Assembly (NCBI GenBank): GCA_029259715.1
Contig: JAJDEP010000017.1
Location: 1-64,000 of the forward strand
Reading direction: 5' to 3'
Length of the DNA: 64,000 nucleotides
DNA from: Planctomycetota bacterium
GTDB lineage: Bacteria; Planctomycetota; B15-G4
How positions within the stretch are numbered: the stretch's first letter is position 1; every line of letters starts with the position of its first letter. Made by a program: the position numbers and the translations under genes. The notes beneath the pieces were generated by a model, which did not search any database, was not told the DNA's origin, and saw only the letters and a program-made list of their open reading frames with translations. Below are positions 27,188 to 40,277 of this stretch, in pieces.

Positions 27188-27208
27188 GTTTTTGTAGGGT
27201 TTTTGTAG
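27188..27208. repeat. Direct repeat of GTTTTTGTAG
   Basis: Two copies of GTTTTTGTAG, at 27188-27197 and 27199-27208, with an 11-base period. They stand out as a T-rich patch in a GC-rich genome, between tRNA-Leu and HU. They could be a protein-binding site or part of an upstream activating element for HU. Confidence 0.6.
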
Positions 27209-27295
27209 TGGCATGGCCAGACGTCATAGGCAAAACGTCCTGGTCGCCCCTTCCACCACCCCTGGGGGACCCAGGCCGACGCGCTCGGGAAGGCA

Positions 27296-27381
27296 TGGGG
27301 GCGCCGGGACTCGAACCCGGACGGCCCTTGCGGACCAAGGGATTTTAAGTCCCTTGCGTCTACCGATTCCGCCACGCCCCC
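27296..27381 (-). tRNA. tRNA-Leu (UAA)
   Basis: The cloverleaf reads on the minus strand: acceptor GGGGGCG pairs with CGCCCCC (27297-27303), the anticodon loop CTTAAAA gives UAA, a long variable arm is present as in class II tRNAs, and the T loop reads GGGTTCGAGTCCC. The discriminator is A at 27296. CCA is not encoded. A short hairpin (CCTGGG, GGA, CCCAGG; 27261-27275) lies downstream and may end the transcript. Confidence 0.95.
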
Positions 27382-27431
27382 GGGGCGATGGTCGAGGGAA
27401 TCGGGGCCGGAGTCAAAGCGTTTCGCGCGCT

Positions 27432-29153
27432 TCAGGCCGAGCGGGAGGTCCGCTCCAGTTCCTCGTCCCGCAGGGTCCGCCGCAGCAACTTGAGCACCGC
27501 CGACTTGGGCAGCGACTCACGGAACTCCACCCGGGCGGGCACCTTGTAGCGGGCCAGGCGCTCACGGCACCAGGCGATGATCTCGGCGCTCTTGGCCGCC
27601 TCGTCGGCGGGCGGCCCCCCCGCCAGCACCAGGAACGAGACCACCGTCTCGCCGCGGTGATGGTGCGGCACGCCGATGGTGCACGCCTCCATCACGTCGG
27701 GATGTCCCGCCAGCAGGCGGTCGATCTCGTCGGGGTAGACGTTGTAGCCCCCCGCGATGATCAGGTCCTTCTTGCGGCCGACGATGCAGAAGTAGCCGTC
27801 GGAATCCATGGTGGCCAGGTCGCCCGTGGCGAGCCAACCGTTTTGAAGCGTCGCTGCGGTTTCTTCCTCGCGGTGCCAGTAGCCGGCCATGACCTGCGGC
27901 CCGCGGACCCACAGCTCCCCGGTCTCGCCGGCGGGCAGCGGGACCGGGCCGTCGGGCCCGAGCTCCGAACCGATGGCGACGATGCGGGCGTCGGTGCTGC
28001 TCAACGGCACGCCGATGGAGCCCACCTTGCGCAGGCCCTTGAGCGGGTTCACGTGCGTCACCGGTGAGCACTCGCTCATGCCGAAGCCCTCGACGATGCG
28101 GCCGCCGGTGAGTTGCTCGAAGCGCTCGAGCGTGTCGACGGGTAACGGCGCCGAGCCCGACACGCAACTGCGCACGCTCGACAGGTCGAGCTTCTCGACG
28201 CCGGGCATGGCGTTGATGGCGGCATACATGGTCGGCACCGCCGGGAAGCGCGTGACGCGGTGCCGCGCGATGGCCGCGGCGACGCCCGCCGTGTCGCGCG
28301 GGTCGGGCATGAGCACCATCGCGCCCCCCACCAGGGTCGAAAAATTCATGCACACGGTCATGCCGAAGACGTGGAACAGGGGCAGCGCCGTGAGCGTGAC
28401 CTCGTCCCCCGGGACACAGTCGGTGAACCACGCGAGGGCCTGCTGGGTGTTGGCCGTGAGGTTGCCGTGGGTCAGCATGGCCGCCTTGCTGCGACCGGTG
28501 GTGCCGCCGGTGTACTGCAGCACCGCGAGGTCGTCGCCGCTGAGCGCCACGTCCGGGGGCGCGCCGTCCACCGCGGCGATGAGGCGGGCGAAGTGGGAGA
28601 GGGACTCCTCCTCGGGCACGCGGGCGATGCGGGGCGGGTCCTGTCGCCGCAGCACGAGCGGGGCCAGCTGCTTGAGCGGGAAGCGCAGGTACTCGGGCAC
28701 CGACGCGACGATCACGTGCTCCACGGGCAGGCGCTCGCGCACCGGCGCCACGTTGCGCTGGTAGAGGAAGTCGGCGGTGATGGCGACCTTGCACCCCGCG
28801 TCCGTCCACTGCTCCTCGATCTCCCGCTGCACGAACATGGGATTCGTCATGACGGCGACGCCCCCGGCCGCCAACACGCCGTAGTAGGCGATCACGGCCT
28901 GGGGGATGTTGGGCAGGTGGATCGCCACGCGGGTGCCCTTGACCACACCCATGCGGGCCAGGGCCGTCGCGAGACGCAGGCTCTCCTGGCGCAGCTCGGC
29001 CCAGGTCATGCGGCAGTTGCGGAAGATGATCGCCGTGCGATCGCCGTGGGTCTCGGCCGTGCGGTCGAGCATCTGCGGCAGCGTGGTCACGCCCAGCTCG
29101 ACCTCGACCGGCACCTCCGGCTCGTAATGGCGATGCCAGACGCGAGAGTGCAT
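27432..29153 (-). CDS. fadD: Long-chain fatty acyl-CoA ligase (AMP-forming)
   Basis: 573 residues. The ANL-superfamily motifs are present: LQYTGGTTGRSKAAMLTH (ATP/AMP signature), FGMSECSPVTH (A5), GWLATGDLATMDSDGY (A7/A8) and IVGRKKDLIIAGGYNVYP with the C-terminal PKSAVLKLLRR, where the catalytic Lys sits. The length and motif GYNVYPDEID fit medium- or long-chain acyl-CoA synthetases, which charge fatty acids for beta-oxidation. It lies downstream of thiolase and FadN-like genes and forms the last step of the same minus-strand module. The ATG was chosen at the MHSRVWHRHY start, where homologues begin; a candidate -10 TAGAAT lies at 29239-29244. Confidence 0.88.
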   Translation of the reverse strand: MHSRVWHRHYEPEVPVEVELGVTTLPQMLDRTAETHGDRTAIIFRNCRMTWAELRQESLRLATALARMGVVKGTRVAIHLPNIPQAVIAYYGVLAAGGVAVMTNPMFVQREIEEQWTDAGCKVAITADFLYQRNVAPVRERLPVEHVIVASVPEYLRFPLKQLAPLVLRRQDPPRIARVPEEESLSHFARLIAAVDGAPPDVALSGDDLAVLQYTGGTTGRSKAAMLTHGNLTANTQQALAWFTDCVPGDEVTLTALPLFHVFGMTVCMNFSTLVGGAMVLMPDPRDTAGVAAAIARHRVTRFPAVPTMYAAINAMPGVEKLDLSSVRSCVSGSAPLPVDTLERFEQLTGGRIVEGFGMSECSPVTHVNPLKGLRKVGSIGVPLSSTDARIVAIGSELGPDGPVPLPAGETGELWVRGPQVMAGYWHREEETAATLQNGWLATGDLATMDSDGYFCIVGRKKDLIIAGGYNVYPDEIDRLLAGHPDVMEACTIGVPHHHRGETVVSFLVLAGGPPADEAAKSAEIIAWCRERLARYKVPARVEFRESLPKSAVLKLLRRTLRDEELERTSRSA

Positions 29154-29238
29154 GGCGATTCCGCGGGGGAGGCGGGAGGGACTGAAGGGGGACGCAGCGG
29201 GGGAAGCCGCTGCCCACGGGGCCGTGGCGCAGGCTCCG

Positions 29239-29244
29239 ATTCTA
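29239..29244 (-). promoter_or_regulatory. Candidate -10 element (TAGAAT) for the acyl-CoA ligase gene
   Basis: TAGAAT on the minus strand in the 175-base gap between thiolase and acyl-CoA ligase, about 85 bases before the ATG. It suggests the ligase can be transcribed separately. Confidence 0.3.
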
Positions 29245-29328
29245 GGACGACGTGTCGGCTTCTCTGCTTGTTCTCTTCGGCAGACGCCGCCCCGTCCCTT
29301 GGGCCCAGTCTCGCAGGCCCCCTCAGCG

Positions 29329-30504
29329 TCAGGCGCGCTCGAGCACCATGGCCATGCCCATGCCGCCGCCCACGCACAGGCTGACGACGCCCAGGGACAC
29401 GTCCCGCCGCACCATCTCCGACACCAGGGTGGCCACGAGACGCGCGCCCGTCGCCCCCAACGGGTGCCCCAGCGCGATGGCGCCGCCGTTGACGTTGACC
29501 CGTTCGGCATCGAGGTCGAGGGCTCGCAGGCAATACAGCACCTGCGCGGCGAAGGCCTCGTTGATCTCGAACAGGTCGACGTCGGACGCCGCCACGCCGG
29601 CCTGCTCCAGGGCCCGCGGGATGGCCTCCACCGGGCCGATGCCCATGATCTCCGGTGGCACACCGACCACCGACCACGAGCGCACCCGCGCCAGCGGCGG
29701 GAGCCCGACGTCCCGGGCGCGCGCGGCGCTGGTGACCAGCACCGCGGCCGCCCCGTCGCTCATCTGCGAGGCGTTGCCCGCCGTCACCGTGCCCTCCTTG
29801 GCGAAGGCCGGACGCAGTCGCGCCAGGCCCTCGGCATCGCTGTCGCGCCGCGGGCCTTCGTCGACCGCGAAGCGCTCGCCGGCCCCGTCACTCGCCTTTT
29901 CTCCGGGGCGCCCCGCGGGCAGGTCGAGGGGCGCGATCTCGCCCACGAAGTGCCCGGCATCCACGGCGGCCAGCGCCTTCTGGTGGCTGTGCAGGGCGAA
30001 GGCATCCTGGTCGGCGCGGTTCACATCGAAACGCTGGGCCACCCGCTCGGCGGTGAGGCCCATGCCGAGGTAGAGCTCGGGGGCGGTCGCGGCCAGGCGC
30101 GGGTTCGGCCGGAAGGTGTGCCCCGTCATCGGGACCCGGCTCATGGACTCGACGCCACCGGTCAGGATGGCCGACGCGCCGCCGGTGGCGATGCGGTCGG
30201 CGGCCAGCCCAAGGGCCGCCAGGCTGCTGGCGCAGAAGCGGTTGACGGTCATGGCCGGCACCGAGTCCGGCAACCCGGCCAGGAGGGCGGCGCTGCGCGC
30301 CACGTTGAGACCCTGCTCCGCCTCGGGGAACGCGCAGCCGAGGACCACGTCGTCGACCGTGTCCGGGGCCAGGCCGGGCGCCCGCTCGAGCGCCGCCGCG
30401 AGCACATGGGCACCCAGGTCGTCAGGCCGCTCGGCGGCGAGGCGACCCCGCGGCGCCTTACCCACGGGCGTGCGGGCGACGGAGACGATGACGGCGGGTT
30501 CCAT
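29329..30504 (-). CDS. fadA: Acetyl-CoA C-acyltransferase (3-ketoacyl-CoA thiolase)
   Basis: 391 residues, the usual length. The nucleophilic Cys91 lies in VNRFCASSL, the active-site His in NGGAIALGHPLGATGAR and the second Cys in SLCVGGGMGMAMV. It cleaves 3-ketoacyl-CoA to acetyl-CoA and a shortened acyl-CoA, the last step of beta-oxidation. It follows the FadN-like gene with a 35-base gap and the same order as the B. subtilis fadN-fadA pair, so a complex or shared transcript is likely. Confidence 0.93.
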   Translation of the reverse strand: MEPAVIVSVARTPVGKAPRGRLAAERPDDLGAHVLAAALERAPGLAPDTVDDVVLGCAFPEAEQGLNVARSAALLAGLPDSVPAMTVNRFCASSLAALGLAADRIATGGASAILTGGVESMSRVPMTGHTFRPNPRLAATAPELYLGMGLTAERVAQRFDVNRADQDAFALHSHQKALAAVDAGHFVGEIAPLDLPAGRPGEKASDGAGERFAVDEGPRRDSDAEGLARLRPAFAKEGTVTAGNASQMSDGAAAVLVTSAARARDVGLPPLARVRSWSVVGVPPEIMGIGPVEAIPRALEQAGVAASDVDLFEINEAFAAQVLYCLRALDLDAERVNVNGGAIALGHPLGATGARLVATLVSEMVRRDVSLGVVSLCVGGGMGMAMVLERA

Positions 30505-30539
30505 GGCAGCGTCCTTCAGGTCGACGGTTTCGAGAGGAC

Positions 30540-32888
30540 TCAGTTGCGCAGCGGCTTGCCGGTGGTCAGCGTGTGCTTCATGCGGGCTTGGGTGGCCGGC
30601 TCACCGCACAGGCTGAGGAAGGCTTCCTTCTCCAATTCGAGCAGCCGCGTCTCGCTCACGCGGCGCGCCCGCCCGCCTCCGCCGGTGAGGATGCGCGCCA
30701 CATGCGTGGTCACCACCGCATCGTGGGGCGTGGCATGTCCCGCCTGGACGAGGTTGAACAGCGCCACCTGCAGGGCGGCGAATCCGTCCTCCCCGAGCAC
30801 GCGCAGGTCGTCGCGCGCCACCGGGACGACGTGATCGCGCCCCGCCAACGCGAGCACGCGGCGACGGGCGTCGTGCAGCAGGTGCTCGTCGTTCATCACG
30901 ATGGGGTCGTCGGGCCGCAGGTAGCCCAACGCGCGGGACTCCACGGCGCTCGTGCCCACCTGGGCCATGCCGATGGCCTGGAAGGCGCGCTGCAGGTGCG
31001 GCGCCAGGTCCGTGCCGGCACCGGGCAGGGCCTCCTCGTCGATGCGCCGGACCCACTCCTTGCAGCCGCCGCCGCCGGGGATCAGGCCCACCCCCACCTC
31101 CACCAGGCCGATGTAGCTCTCGGCGGCGGCGCAGGCGCCGTGGGCGTGCATGAGCAACTCGCAGGCGCCGCCCAGGGTGCGTCCTCGGGGCGCCACCACC
31201 ACCGGCCGGGACAGGAAGCGCACCGCCTGGGTCATCCCCTGGAAGGCGTCGACGAGCCGGGCGACCTCGTCGAAGTCGTCGTCGGCGAGCGCGGCGAGCA
31301 CCACCGAGAGGTTGGCCCCGGCGCTGAAGTCGTTGGCCTCGTTGCCGATCACCAGGCCGGCGAAGCGCTCTTCCACGATGGCCAGCGCCTCCAGGACGAA
31401 GGCGCCCATGGCCGGTGAGAGGGTGTTCAGCTTGCTGTGGAACTGCAGGCAGGCCACGTCGTCGCCGATGTCGACCAGGCTGATCTCGTCGGTGCCGGCG
31501 ATGCGGTTGTCGGGGCGGCCGAGCGTCAGGCAGCGCGGCCGCTCGGGCAAGGCCTCCGCCGTTCCCGTGCCGGGGACGAAGACCATGGGTCGGGTCCCGT
31601 CGTCACCGTGGAAGCGCGACAACCCGGCGGCCTCCAGCGCCTCGATGAGCGGCGGACGCGCCAGCCCCATCGTCTCCAGGCGCGCGGCGAACGCGGGCAC
31701 GCCGGCGTCGCCGCCGAGCATGTCCCACAGCTCGAACGGGCCGAAGCGCCAGCCGAAGCCCCAGCGCATGGCGCGGTCGACATCCTCGATGCGGTCGCAG
31801 ATCTCCGGCACGCAGCTCGCCGCGTAGTGCAGCACGGCGCCCAGGTGCTCGCGCAGGAAGGCGCCACGCCGGTCGGCCCGCGCGAGCAGCTCGCCGAGCT
31901 TCGCCGCGGGCGGTCCCTCGGGCAGGTCCAGCTCCACCGTCGGGCGCAGTCCGTACTCCAGGGTGTCGGGATCGATCACCTCGATCACCGGACCGGACTT
32001 GCGATAGAAGCCGGCCCCGGTCTTCACGCCGAGCTGACCCTGCTCGGCCATGGCGGACAGGAAGGCCGGGGGCGCGAAGACCTCCCGCTGGGGGTCGTCC
32101 GTGAGGCGCTCGTGCAGGTTGGCGGCCACGTGCAGGATCGTGTCGAGGCCGACGAGGTCCGCGGTCCGGAACGTCGCGCTCGGCGGGCGCCCCAGCAGCG
32201 GCCCGGTGAGCGCGTCCACCTCGGCGATGTCGAGGCCGTGACGGGCCATGGCGTGCACCGACTGCATCAACCCGAACATGCCGATGCGGTTGGCGATGAA
32301 GTTGGGCGTGTCCTTGGCAAGGATGATGCCCTTGCCCAGGCGGCGCTCGGCGAAGGCCGCGAGGCGGGCCATGAGGTCGGGGTCGGCCTGCGGCCCCGGC
32401 ACCAGCTCCAGCAAGCGCAGGTAGCGCGGCGGATTGAAGAAGTGCGTCACCGCGAAGCGAGCCGCGAGTTCGGGCGCCATGTCCCGGGTCAGCTCCGAGC
32501 AGGCCAGGCCCGAGGTGTTGCTGCTCAACACGGCCCCGGGCTTGAGGTGCGCGCCGATCTCTGCGAACAGCGCGGCCTTGATGTCGAGGCGTTCGATCAC
32601 CGCCTCGACGACCCAGTCGCACTCGCCGAGCCGCGCGAGGTCGTCCTGGGTGTTGCCCACCTCGACGAGCTGCGCCCCCTCGCGATGGAAGAAGGCGGCG
32701 GGCTTGGCCTTCGCGGCCCCGCTGCGCCCCGCCCGGGCGCGGGCATCGGGATCGTCGCCCTCGGCCCGCAAGTCGAGCAACAGCACCGGCACGCCGGCGT
32801 TGGCGAAGTGGGCGGCAATGGTCGCCCCCATGACGCCGGCGCCGATCACGGCCGCCTTGCGCACCACCAGCGGTTCGGCCGGCTTCAT
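30540..32888 (-). CDS. fadN: FadN-type 3-hydroxyacyl-CoA dehydrogenase/enoyl-CoA hydratase
   Basis: 782 residues, near the length of B. subtilis FadN (about 790). The N-terminal NAD-binding site is AAVIGAGVMGATIAAHF (GxGxxG at 16-21), with THFFNPPRYLRLLELVPG holding the dehydrogenase His; the C-terminal dehydrogenase domains follow (about 190-440), and an enoyl-CoA hydratase-like domain (about 460-700) has NDFSAGANLSVVL and GACELLMHAHG. Dehydrogenase first, hydratase last is the FadN order and the reverse of FadB/FadJ. It does the two middle steps of beta-oxidation. Its ATG overlaps the regulator stop (ATGA), so both are co-expressed. Confidence 0.9.
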   Translation of the reverse strand: MKPAEPLVVRKAAVIGAGVMGATIAAHFANAGVPVLLLDLRAEGDDPDARARAGRSGAAKAKPAAFFHREGAQLVEVGNTQDDLARLGECDWVVEAVIERLDIKAALFAEIGAHLKPGAVLSSNTSGLACSELTRDMAPELAARFAVTHFFNPPRYLRLLELVPGPQADPDLMARLAAFAERRLGKGIILAKDTPNFIANRIGMFGLMQSVHAMARHGLDIAEVDALTGPLLGRPPSATFRTADLVGLDTILHVAANLHERLTDDPQREVFAPPAFLSAMAEQGQLGVKTGAGFYRKSGPVIEVIDPDTLEYGLRPTVELDLPEGPPAAKLGELLARADRRGAFLREHLGAVLHYAASCVPEICDRIEDVDRAMRWGFGWRFGPFELWDMLGGDAGVPAFAARLETMGLARPPLIEALEAAGLSRFHGDDGTRPMVFVPGTGTAEALPERPRCLTLGRPDNRIAGTDEISLVDIGDDVACLQFHSKLNTLSPAMGAFVLEALAIVEERFAGLVIGNEANDFSAGANLSVVLAALADDDFDEVARLVDAFQGMTQAVRFLSRPVVVAPRGRTLGGACELLMHAHGACAAAESYIGLVEVGVGLIPGGGGCKEWVRRIDEEALPGAGTDLAPHLQRAFQAIGMAQVGTSAVESRALGYLRPDDPIVMNDEHLLHDARRRVLALAGRDHVVPVARDDLRVLGEDGFAALQVALFNLVQAGHATPHDAVVTTHVARILTGGGGRARRVSETRLLELEKEAFLSLCGEPATQARMKHTLTTGKPLRN

Positions 32889-34330
32889 GCCGCACCTCCC
32901 TCGTCGGGCGTGGAGTAGAAGGACAGGGCCCGGGCATTCTCGTCGATGTTCATGCGTTGGTGCAGGGCCGGGAAGGCGCGCTGGGCGCAATCGGTGCGCT
33001 CACACAGCCGGCAGCTGACCCCCACCTCCACGGCGGCCTCGACGGCGCGCAGGTCCACACCGTCGGCGTAGGTCAGCCCGCCGGCGTGGGCCACCGAGCA
33101 GCCGAGTTCGATGGCGAAGCGGATCGGCGTCACCTCGTAGCCGCCCCGCTCCTTGCGGATCGTGCGCGCGATCGAGAAGAACCCGGTGCCATCGGGCATG
33201 ACCGACACCTGCGTGCGGATGAAGCCCGGCGACATGAAGGCGGCATGGACGTTCCACTTGGGGCAGGTGCCACTGTAGCGGGCGAAGCCGATGCCCGAGG
33301 CGCTGAAGCGCTTCGAGATGTTACCGGCAATGTCGATGCGGACCATGTGGAAAGGCACGCCCGCGGCACCGGAGCGTTGCAGCGTCGTGAGGCGGTGGCA
33401 GACCTGCTCGAAGCTCGTGCGGAAGCGGTGGCCGAGCCGCTCGACGTCGTAGCGCATGGCTTGAGCCGCCTCGAGGAAGGGCTCGTAGGGCATCAGCACC
33501 GCGCCGGCGAAGTAGTTGGCCAGGGCCACCCGGCACAGGGCCTCGCTGTCGGCGCCGCTCAGGCGGCCCTTCGACACGAGCCGGTCGAGCACCGGGCGCA
33601 GCGACAGCAACGCGAGCTGGTGGGCGAGCTGGAAGTTGCGGCTGCGCGGCGCGAGGACCTCCGACAACACCAACCGGCGCTCCTCGGGATGGAAGCGCCG
33701 CACGGCGCCGGCCGGGTCCTCGCTGCTGGCGAACTCGACCTCCACCCCCTCGGCGCGGCGCAGGTGCTCCACCAGGCGCACCGCCATGTCCCCCGAGTCG
33801 AGGCCCGCCTCGGCCCACAGCCGCTCGGCCGCCGCCTCGAGCTCCGGGAAGTGGTTGCGGTGAGCCTGCAGGAAGTCGGAGACCTCCTCCGAGGGCGTCC
33901 GGGCCACGGCTTGCCCGAGCAGCTCGTCATCCGCCGAGAGGCGCTCGGCCAGGGCATGGGCGTCATCCCGGGCCCCTTGGTAGGCGTGATACAGCCGCAT
34001 CAGCGCGCGGCAGGCGGAAGGCGAGGACGCGGCCAACTCCCGCAGCTCGTCGGGGGCCAGCTCCTGTCCGTGGAACACCGGGTCGCCGAACAGCTCGTCG
34101 AGGCCCGCGAAGAGCCGGGCCTCCTCGTCCCCCGTGAAGGCCGCCAGCTCGACGTCGAGGGCCGTGGCGAGCTTGATCAGCAGGGGCGCCGTGACCGAGC
34201 GGCGCTCATGCTCGATCAGGTTCAGGTAGCTGCCCGAGATGCCCGCCTGCGCGGCCAGCGAGACCTGCGTCAGGCCGCGTTCCTTGCGCAGCCGCCGGAT
34301 CTTGCGGCCCAGTCCCTTCTTCTCGGTCAT
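32885..34330 (-). CDS. RamB/ScfR-family transcriptional regulator (XRE HTH, short-chain acyl regulator)
   Basis: 481 residues. An XRE helix-turn-helix lies at about 7-62 (LTQVSLAAQAGISGSYLNLI), followed by an IrrE-like region around LSEVLAPRSRNFQLAHQLAL and the C-terminal domain of the ScfR family (short-chain fatty acyl regulators, DUF2083) with conserved cysteines in YSGTCPKWNVH and CRLCERTDCAQRAF. In Corynebacterium RamB of this family controls isocitrate lyase and malate synthase. Here it is divergent from aceB-aceA and overlaps the start of fadN, so it probably senses an acyl-CoA or acetate signal and controls both directions from the region 34331-34608. Autoregulation is likely, by inference. 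Confidence 0.88.
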   Translation of the reverse strand: MTEKKGLGRKIRRLRKERGLTQVSLAAQAGISGSYLNLIEHERRSVTAPLLIKLATALDVELAAFTGDEEARLFAGLDELFGDPVFHGQELAPDELRELAASSPSACRALMRLYHAYQGARDDAHALAERLSADDELLGQAVARTPSEEVSDFLQAHRNHFPELEAAAERLWAEAGLDSGDMAVRLVEHLRRAEGVEVEFASSEDPAGAVRRFHPEERRLVLSEVLAPRSRNFQLAHQLALLSLRPVLDRLVSKGRLSGADSEALCRVALANYFAGAVLMPYEPFLEAAQAMRYDVERLGHRFRTSFEQVCHRLTTLQRSGAAGVPFHMVRIDIAGNISKRFSASGIGFARYSGTCPKWNVHAAFMSPGFIRTQVSVMPDGTGFFSIARTIRKERGGYEVTPIRFAIELGCSVAHAGGLTYADGVDLRAVEAAVEVGVSCRLCERTDCAQRAFPALHQRMNIDENARALSFYSTPDEGGAA

Positions 34331-34431
34331 CGTGCCTCTCGGAAGGATCGGAGAGCGCCGTGCTCCCATGGGGCCGTTCGGCGACCGGCGCGACCTCCGC
34401 CGCCTCCTGTGTCGACCGGCCACCCCTTCGA

Positions 34432-34608
34432 CTTTACTGCCTTTACACACTTACAAACATATCGCTGCCTGCGAGTATTTCCTTACACATTTGCCCATAA
34501 CGACTTATTGGTGTTTCCTGAGTCTCTGTAAGCCCTTGCAAGGATGTGAGGGCGCAGAGCGCCTGCGGGCAGCCGGCGGCGCTCAGCGTTTGCAACCGGG
34601 AAGCGACG
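34432..34608 (+). promoter_or_regulatory. Divergent control region with TTGCAA sites and TTAC repeats
   Basis: This stretch is strikingly A/T-rich compared with its surroundings. CTTTAC occurs at 34432-34437 and 34441-34446, and two similar 13-mers lie at 34442-34454 and 34482-34494 (10 of 13 bases alike, 40 bases apart). A perfect palindrome CCTTGCAAGG is at 34534-34543 and GTTTGCAA at 34588-34595, 14 bases before the malate synthase ATG. The known C. glutamicum RamB site contains a TTTGCAAA-like core, so the last two are good operator candidates. GGGAAG at 34598-34603 is the probable ribosome binding site. Confidence 0.55.
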
Positions 34609-36243
<1,635 letters not shown>

Positions 36244-36295
36244 CCCAACCCTTCCCCTCACCACTTCCCCCACCCCACCTTCCCCCGAGGTCACC

Positions 36296-37638
<1,343 letters not shown>

Positions 37639-37642
<4 letters not shown>

Positions 37643-40179
37643 GGCGTCGTGACCTGCATGGAGTTGGTGGCCGAGAAGCCGGCAGGTCCGCCGGCGTCGA
37701 GGAACCACGCCTGCACGTACATGTCGAGGTCGGAGGGCACGTCCGCGGGCCATTCGTAGGCCACGCTCACATCGCCCTCTGAATCGGTGGTGAGGATCAC
37801 GAACAAGGCGTAGGGGAAGGGCACGAAAATGCCCTCCTTGAACGCCACCATGCCGGGCGCAAAGCCCATGAAGACGACACCGAAGGTGTTCGGCGCGGCG
37901 CCATCGAAGTTCACGCTGCCCTCGTCCTCGGGGGCGAGGCCGCCGGTCCAGGTCATGCGCGGCTCGACGCCGCCCTGGCCCGCCAGCGAGAAGCCCATGT
38001 CGACGAACGTGCCCTGGAACTGGGGCTGGGCCCCGACGTCGACCCGGGCCACGAAGGCATCGCTGATGAAGCCCTCGAAACCGTCGAAGGTCTCGTCGTA
38101 GCTGCCGGCCGTGACGGGGAAGGCCGATGAGGTGGTCCAGCCCGCCAAGGAGACTTCGCCCGAAGGCGTAAGGCTCATGCCGGTGACCTTGTCCACCGAG
38201 TTGCCACCCATCAGGGTGGAGTAGAGCAGCTGATCGACCTCGATCAGCGCCACGAAGGCGTCCGTCGACCCGCCGAGGGTCGCGTCCACGGCGTCCGGGC
38301 TCAGCGGGAAGTCCGCCGAACCGGTCCAACCCGCGACGATGAACGAGCCGGCGGCATCGGAGCGCACGCACGTCGCATAGTCGTCGCCCGAGCCGCCGAG
38401 GTAGCTGGCGTACTGCAACGTCGAGGCGGCGTAGTCGAGGCAGACCACGAAGCTGTCGCCATGGAATCCGCCCCCGCCGTAGGTGCTCTGGAAGGCATTG
38501 GGCGTGGTCGGGAAGTTGTTCGAGAGGGTCGTCCCCGTCACCACCAGACGGGCCTGGTCGTCGATCCAGAGAGCCGAGGCCGAGTCGTCGCCGACACCGC
38601 CGAGGAAGGTCGACATGTCCACGTCGCTGCCGTCGGGGAGCAGGCGGGTGATGTAGGCGTCGCTGAAGCCCGTGTGAACCGTGTCGTGCACGCCGGGCGT
38701 CGTCGGGTACCCGGGCGACATGGTCCAGCCCACCACCACCGGCATGCCGGCGTGGTCGAGCATCATGTCCTTGGGGTTGTCGTTGGCGGCGCCGCCCAGG
38801 AAGGTCGAGAACAGGGCGTCGCTCCCGTCCGCCGTCAGGCGCACCACGAAAGTGTCGCCGACCTCGGGGCCGCCCCCATTGTAGGTCGTGTCGAAGGCGC
38901 CCGCCGTCGTGGTGAAGTCCGAGCTGGAGGTGCGGCCGGTGACGAACACCGTGCCGTCCAGCGCCACGTCCACGGCCACGCCGGTCTCGTCGGAAGAACC
39001 GCCGAGGTAGGTCGAGAAGAGCAGGTTCTCACCGTTCTCGTCGAGGTGGAACACGAAGGCGTCGCTGCCGAGCAGCGCGCCGCCGCCGGAGAAGCTGCGG
39101 TCGTAGGCCCCCACCGTGGTGGGGAAGTTGCCCGAAGCGGTGTAGCCGGTGACGATCACGCCGCCGTCGTCGTCGAGCACCATGCCGACCGGCTCTTCGC
39201 TGTTGCTGCCGCCGATGTAGGTCGAGAAGAGCAGCGTCGTCCCGTCCGGCGTCATGCGCGAGACGAACACGTCGCGGCTGCCGTTGAACGTCGCGTCATA
39301 GGCGCCAACCGAAGTCGGGAAGCCCGTGAACGTCGTGAACCCGGCCACGGTGACGTTGCCGAGCGCGTCGCTCTCCATGTCCATGATGTAGTCGAAGTTG
39401 CTGCCGCCCAGGTAGCTGGACCAGCGCAGCTCGGGATCGATGACCAGGCGGCCGGATCCGTTCCACTCGGGGACCTCGAAGCCCCACGTGTCCTCATCGA
39501 TGACGCGGAAGCGGCAGGTCACCATCTGCACGAGACCGTCCGGGCCCTCGGCCCAGGTCCGCGGTGCCGGCTGGCGCACCGGCCCCATGGTCGTCTGCAT
39601 CACGAGGGCGCCATCGTCCTCGATGGTGAAGCCCTCGATGCCGTCGGCGGTGATGGCGACCTGGGACAGGTCGGCGCCAGCGTCGAGGCACACGTCGTAC
39701 TCGATGCGCCCGTCGTGGGGACGCACGACCACGTCGACGCCCGGATAGATGCTGTCGTAGCGCAGGCGGTTGTAGGACCGCGCGGACGCGACCCGCTCGC
39801 CGCCCTGGGCGTAGTTGTGCGTCGCACCCGGCGCGCCGATGCCATGCACGCCGGTGGCGTCGGAGGCCTCCCTGAATTTCATAGAGACCGCGACACCCTT
39901 GACCTCACCCTCGTCGGTCACGTCGCCCTCGGCGGGCGGACGCACTTGCTCGAGCGTGAAGGTCCAGCCGTCGGACTCGAACCAGGTCGTCATCGGACCG
40001 GTTCGGGCCATGAACAGAACGGCGTCGGGCCACTGGCCATTGTTCGGAATGAAGACCACGTCCGAGTGGGGAGCTTGTCCCGTCGTCTCGCCGGCCTGCG
40101 GGGCCACTGCCATCAGGCAGCAGATCAGCAGGACTCCTCCGGCCCGGACGCACGTGGAATGCATGGATTGAGGTGCCAT
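37639..40179 (-). CDS. Secreted SBBP beta-propeller repeat protein with shared C-terminal domain
   Basis: 846 residues. A signal peptide ([17 protein letters not shown]) precedes an N-terminal region (about 40-255) like the domain that precedes SBBP propellers, with [10 protein letters not shown] and [13 protein letters not shown]. Residues 255-720 hold about eight SBBP repeats of roughly 50-60 residues, each with a STYLGG-type and a TGYTxSxxFPTT-type motif. The last 125 residues (from [13 protein letters not shown] to VTTP) have the layout of the C-terminal domain shared with the proteins at 42839, 44656 and 49984. A cell-surface or extracellular role is likely. The start may instead be the ATG at 40164, which lies closer to the signal peptide. 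Confidence 0.8.
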
Positions 40180-40265
40180 GGCTGAGCCATCGGCTAACGG
40201 CCATGTAAACGTGAGGCCATTCCATGACAGCCTTTCCTGCCCTCCTGGGGCCCTGGCCGGGCCGG

Positions 40266-40271
40266 TAGACT
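40266..40271 (+). promoter_or_regulatory. Candidate -10 element (TAGACT)
   Basis: TAGACT ends 6 bases before the ATG of the PqiA-like gene; no ribosome binding site is seen, as expected for a leaderless mRNA. Confidence 0.4.
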
Positions 40272-40277
40272 CCTGCC

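Noticed and set aside
32889..32990. N-terminal extension of the FadN-like protein
   Set aside because: The NAD-binding motif starts close to the ATG that overlaps the regulator stop; the extension falls inside the regulator gene.
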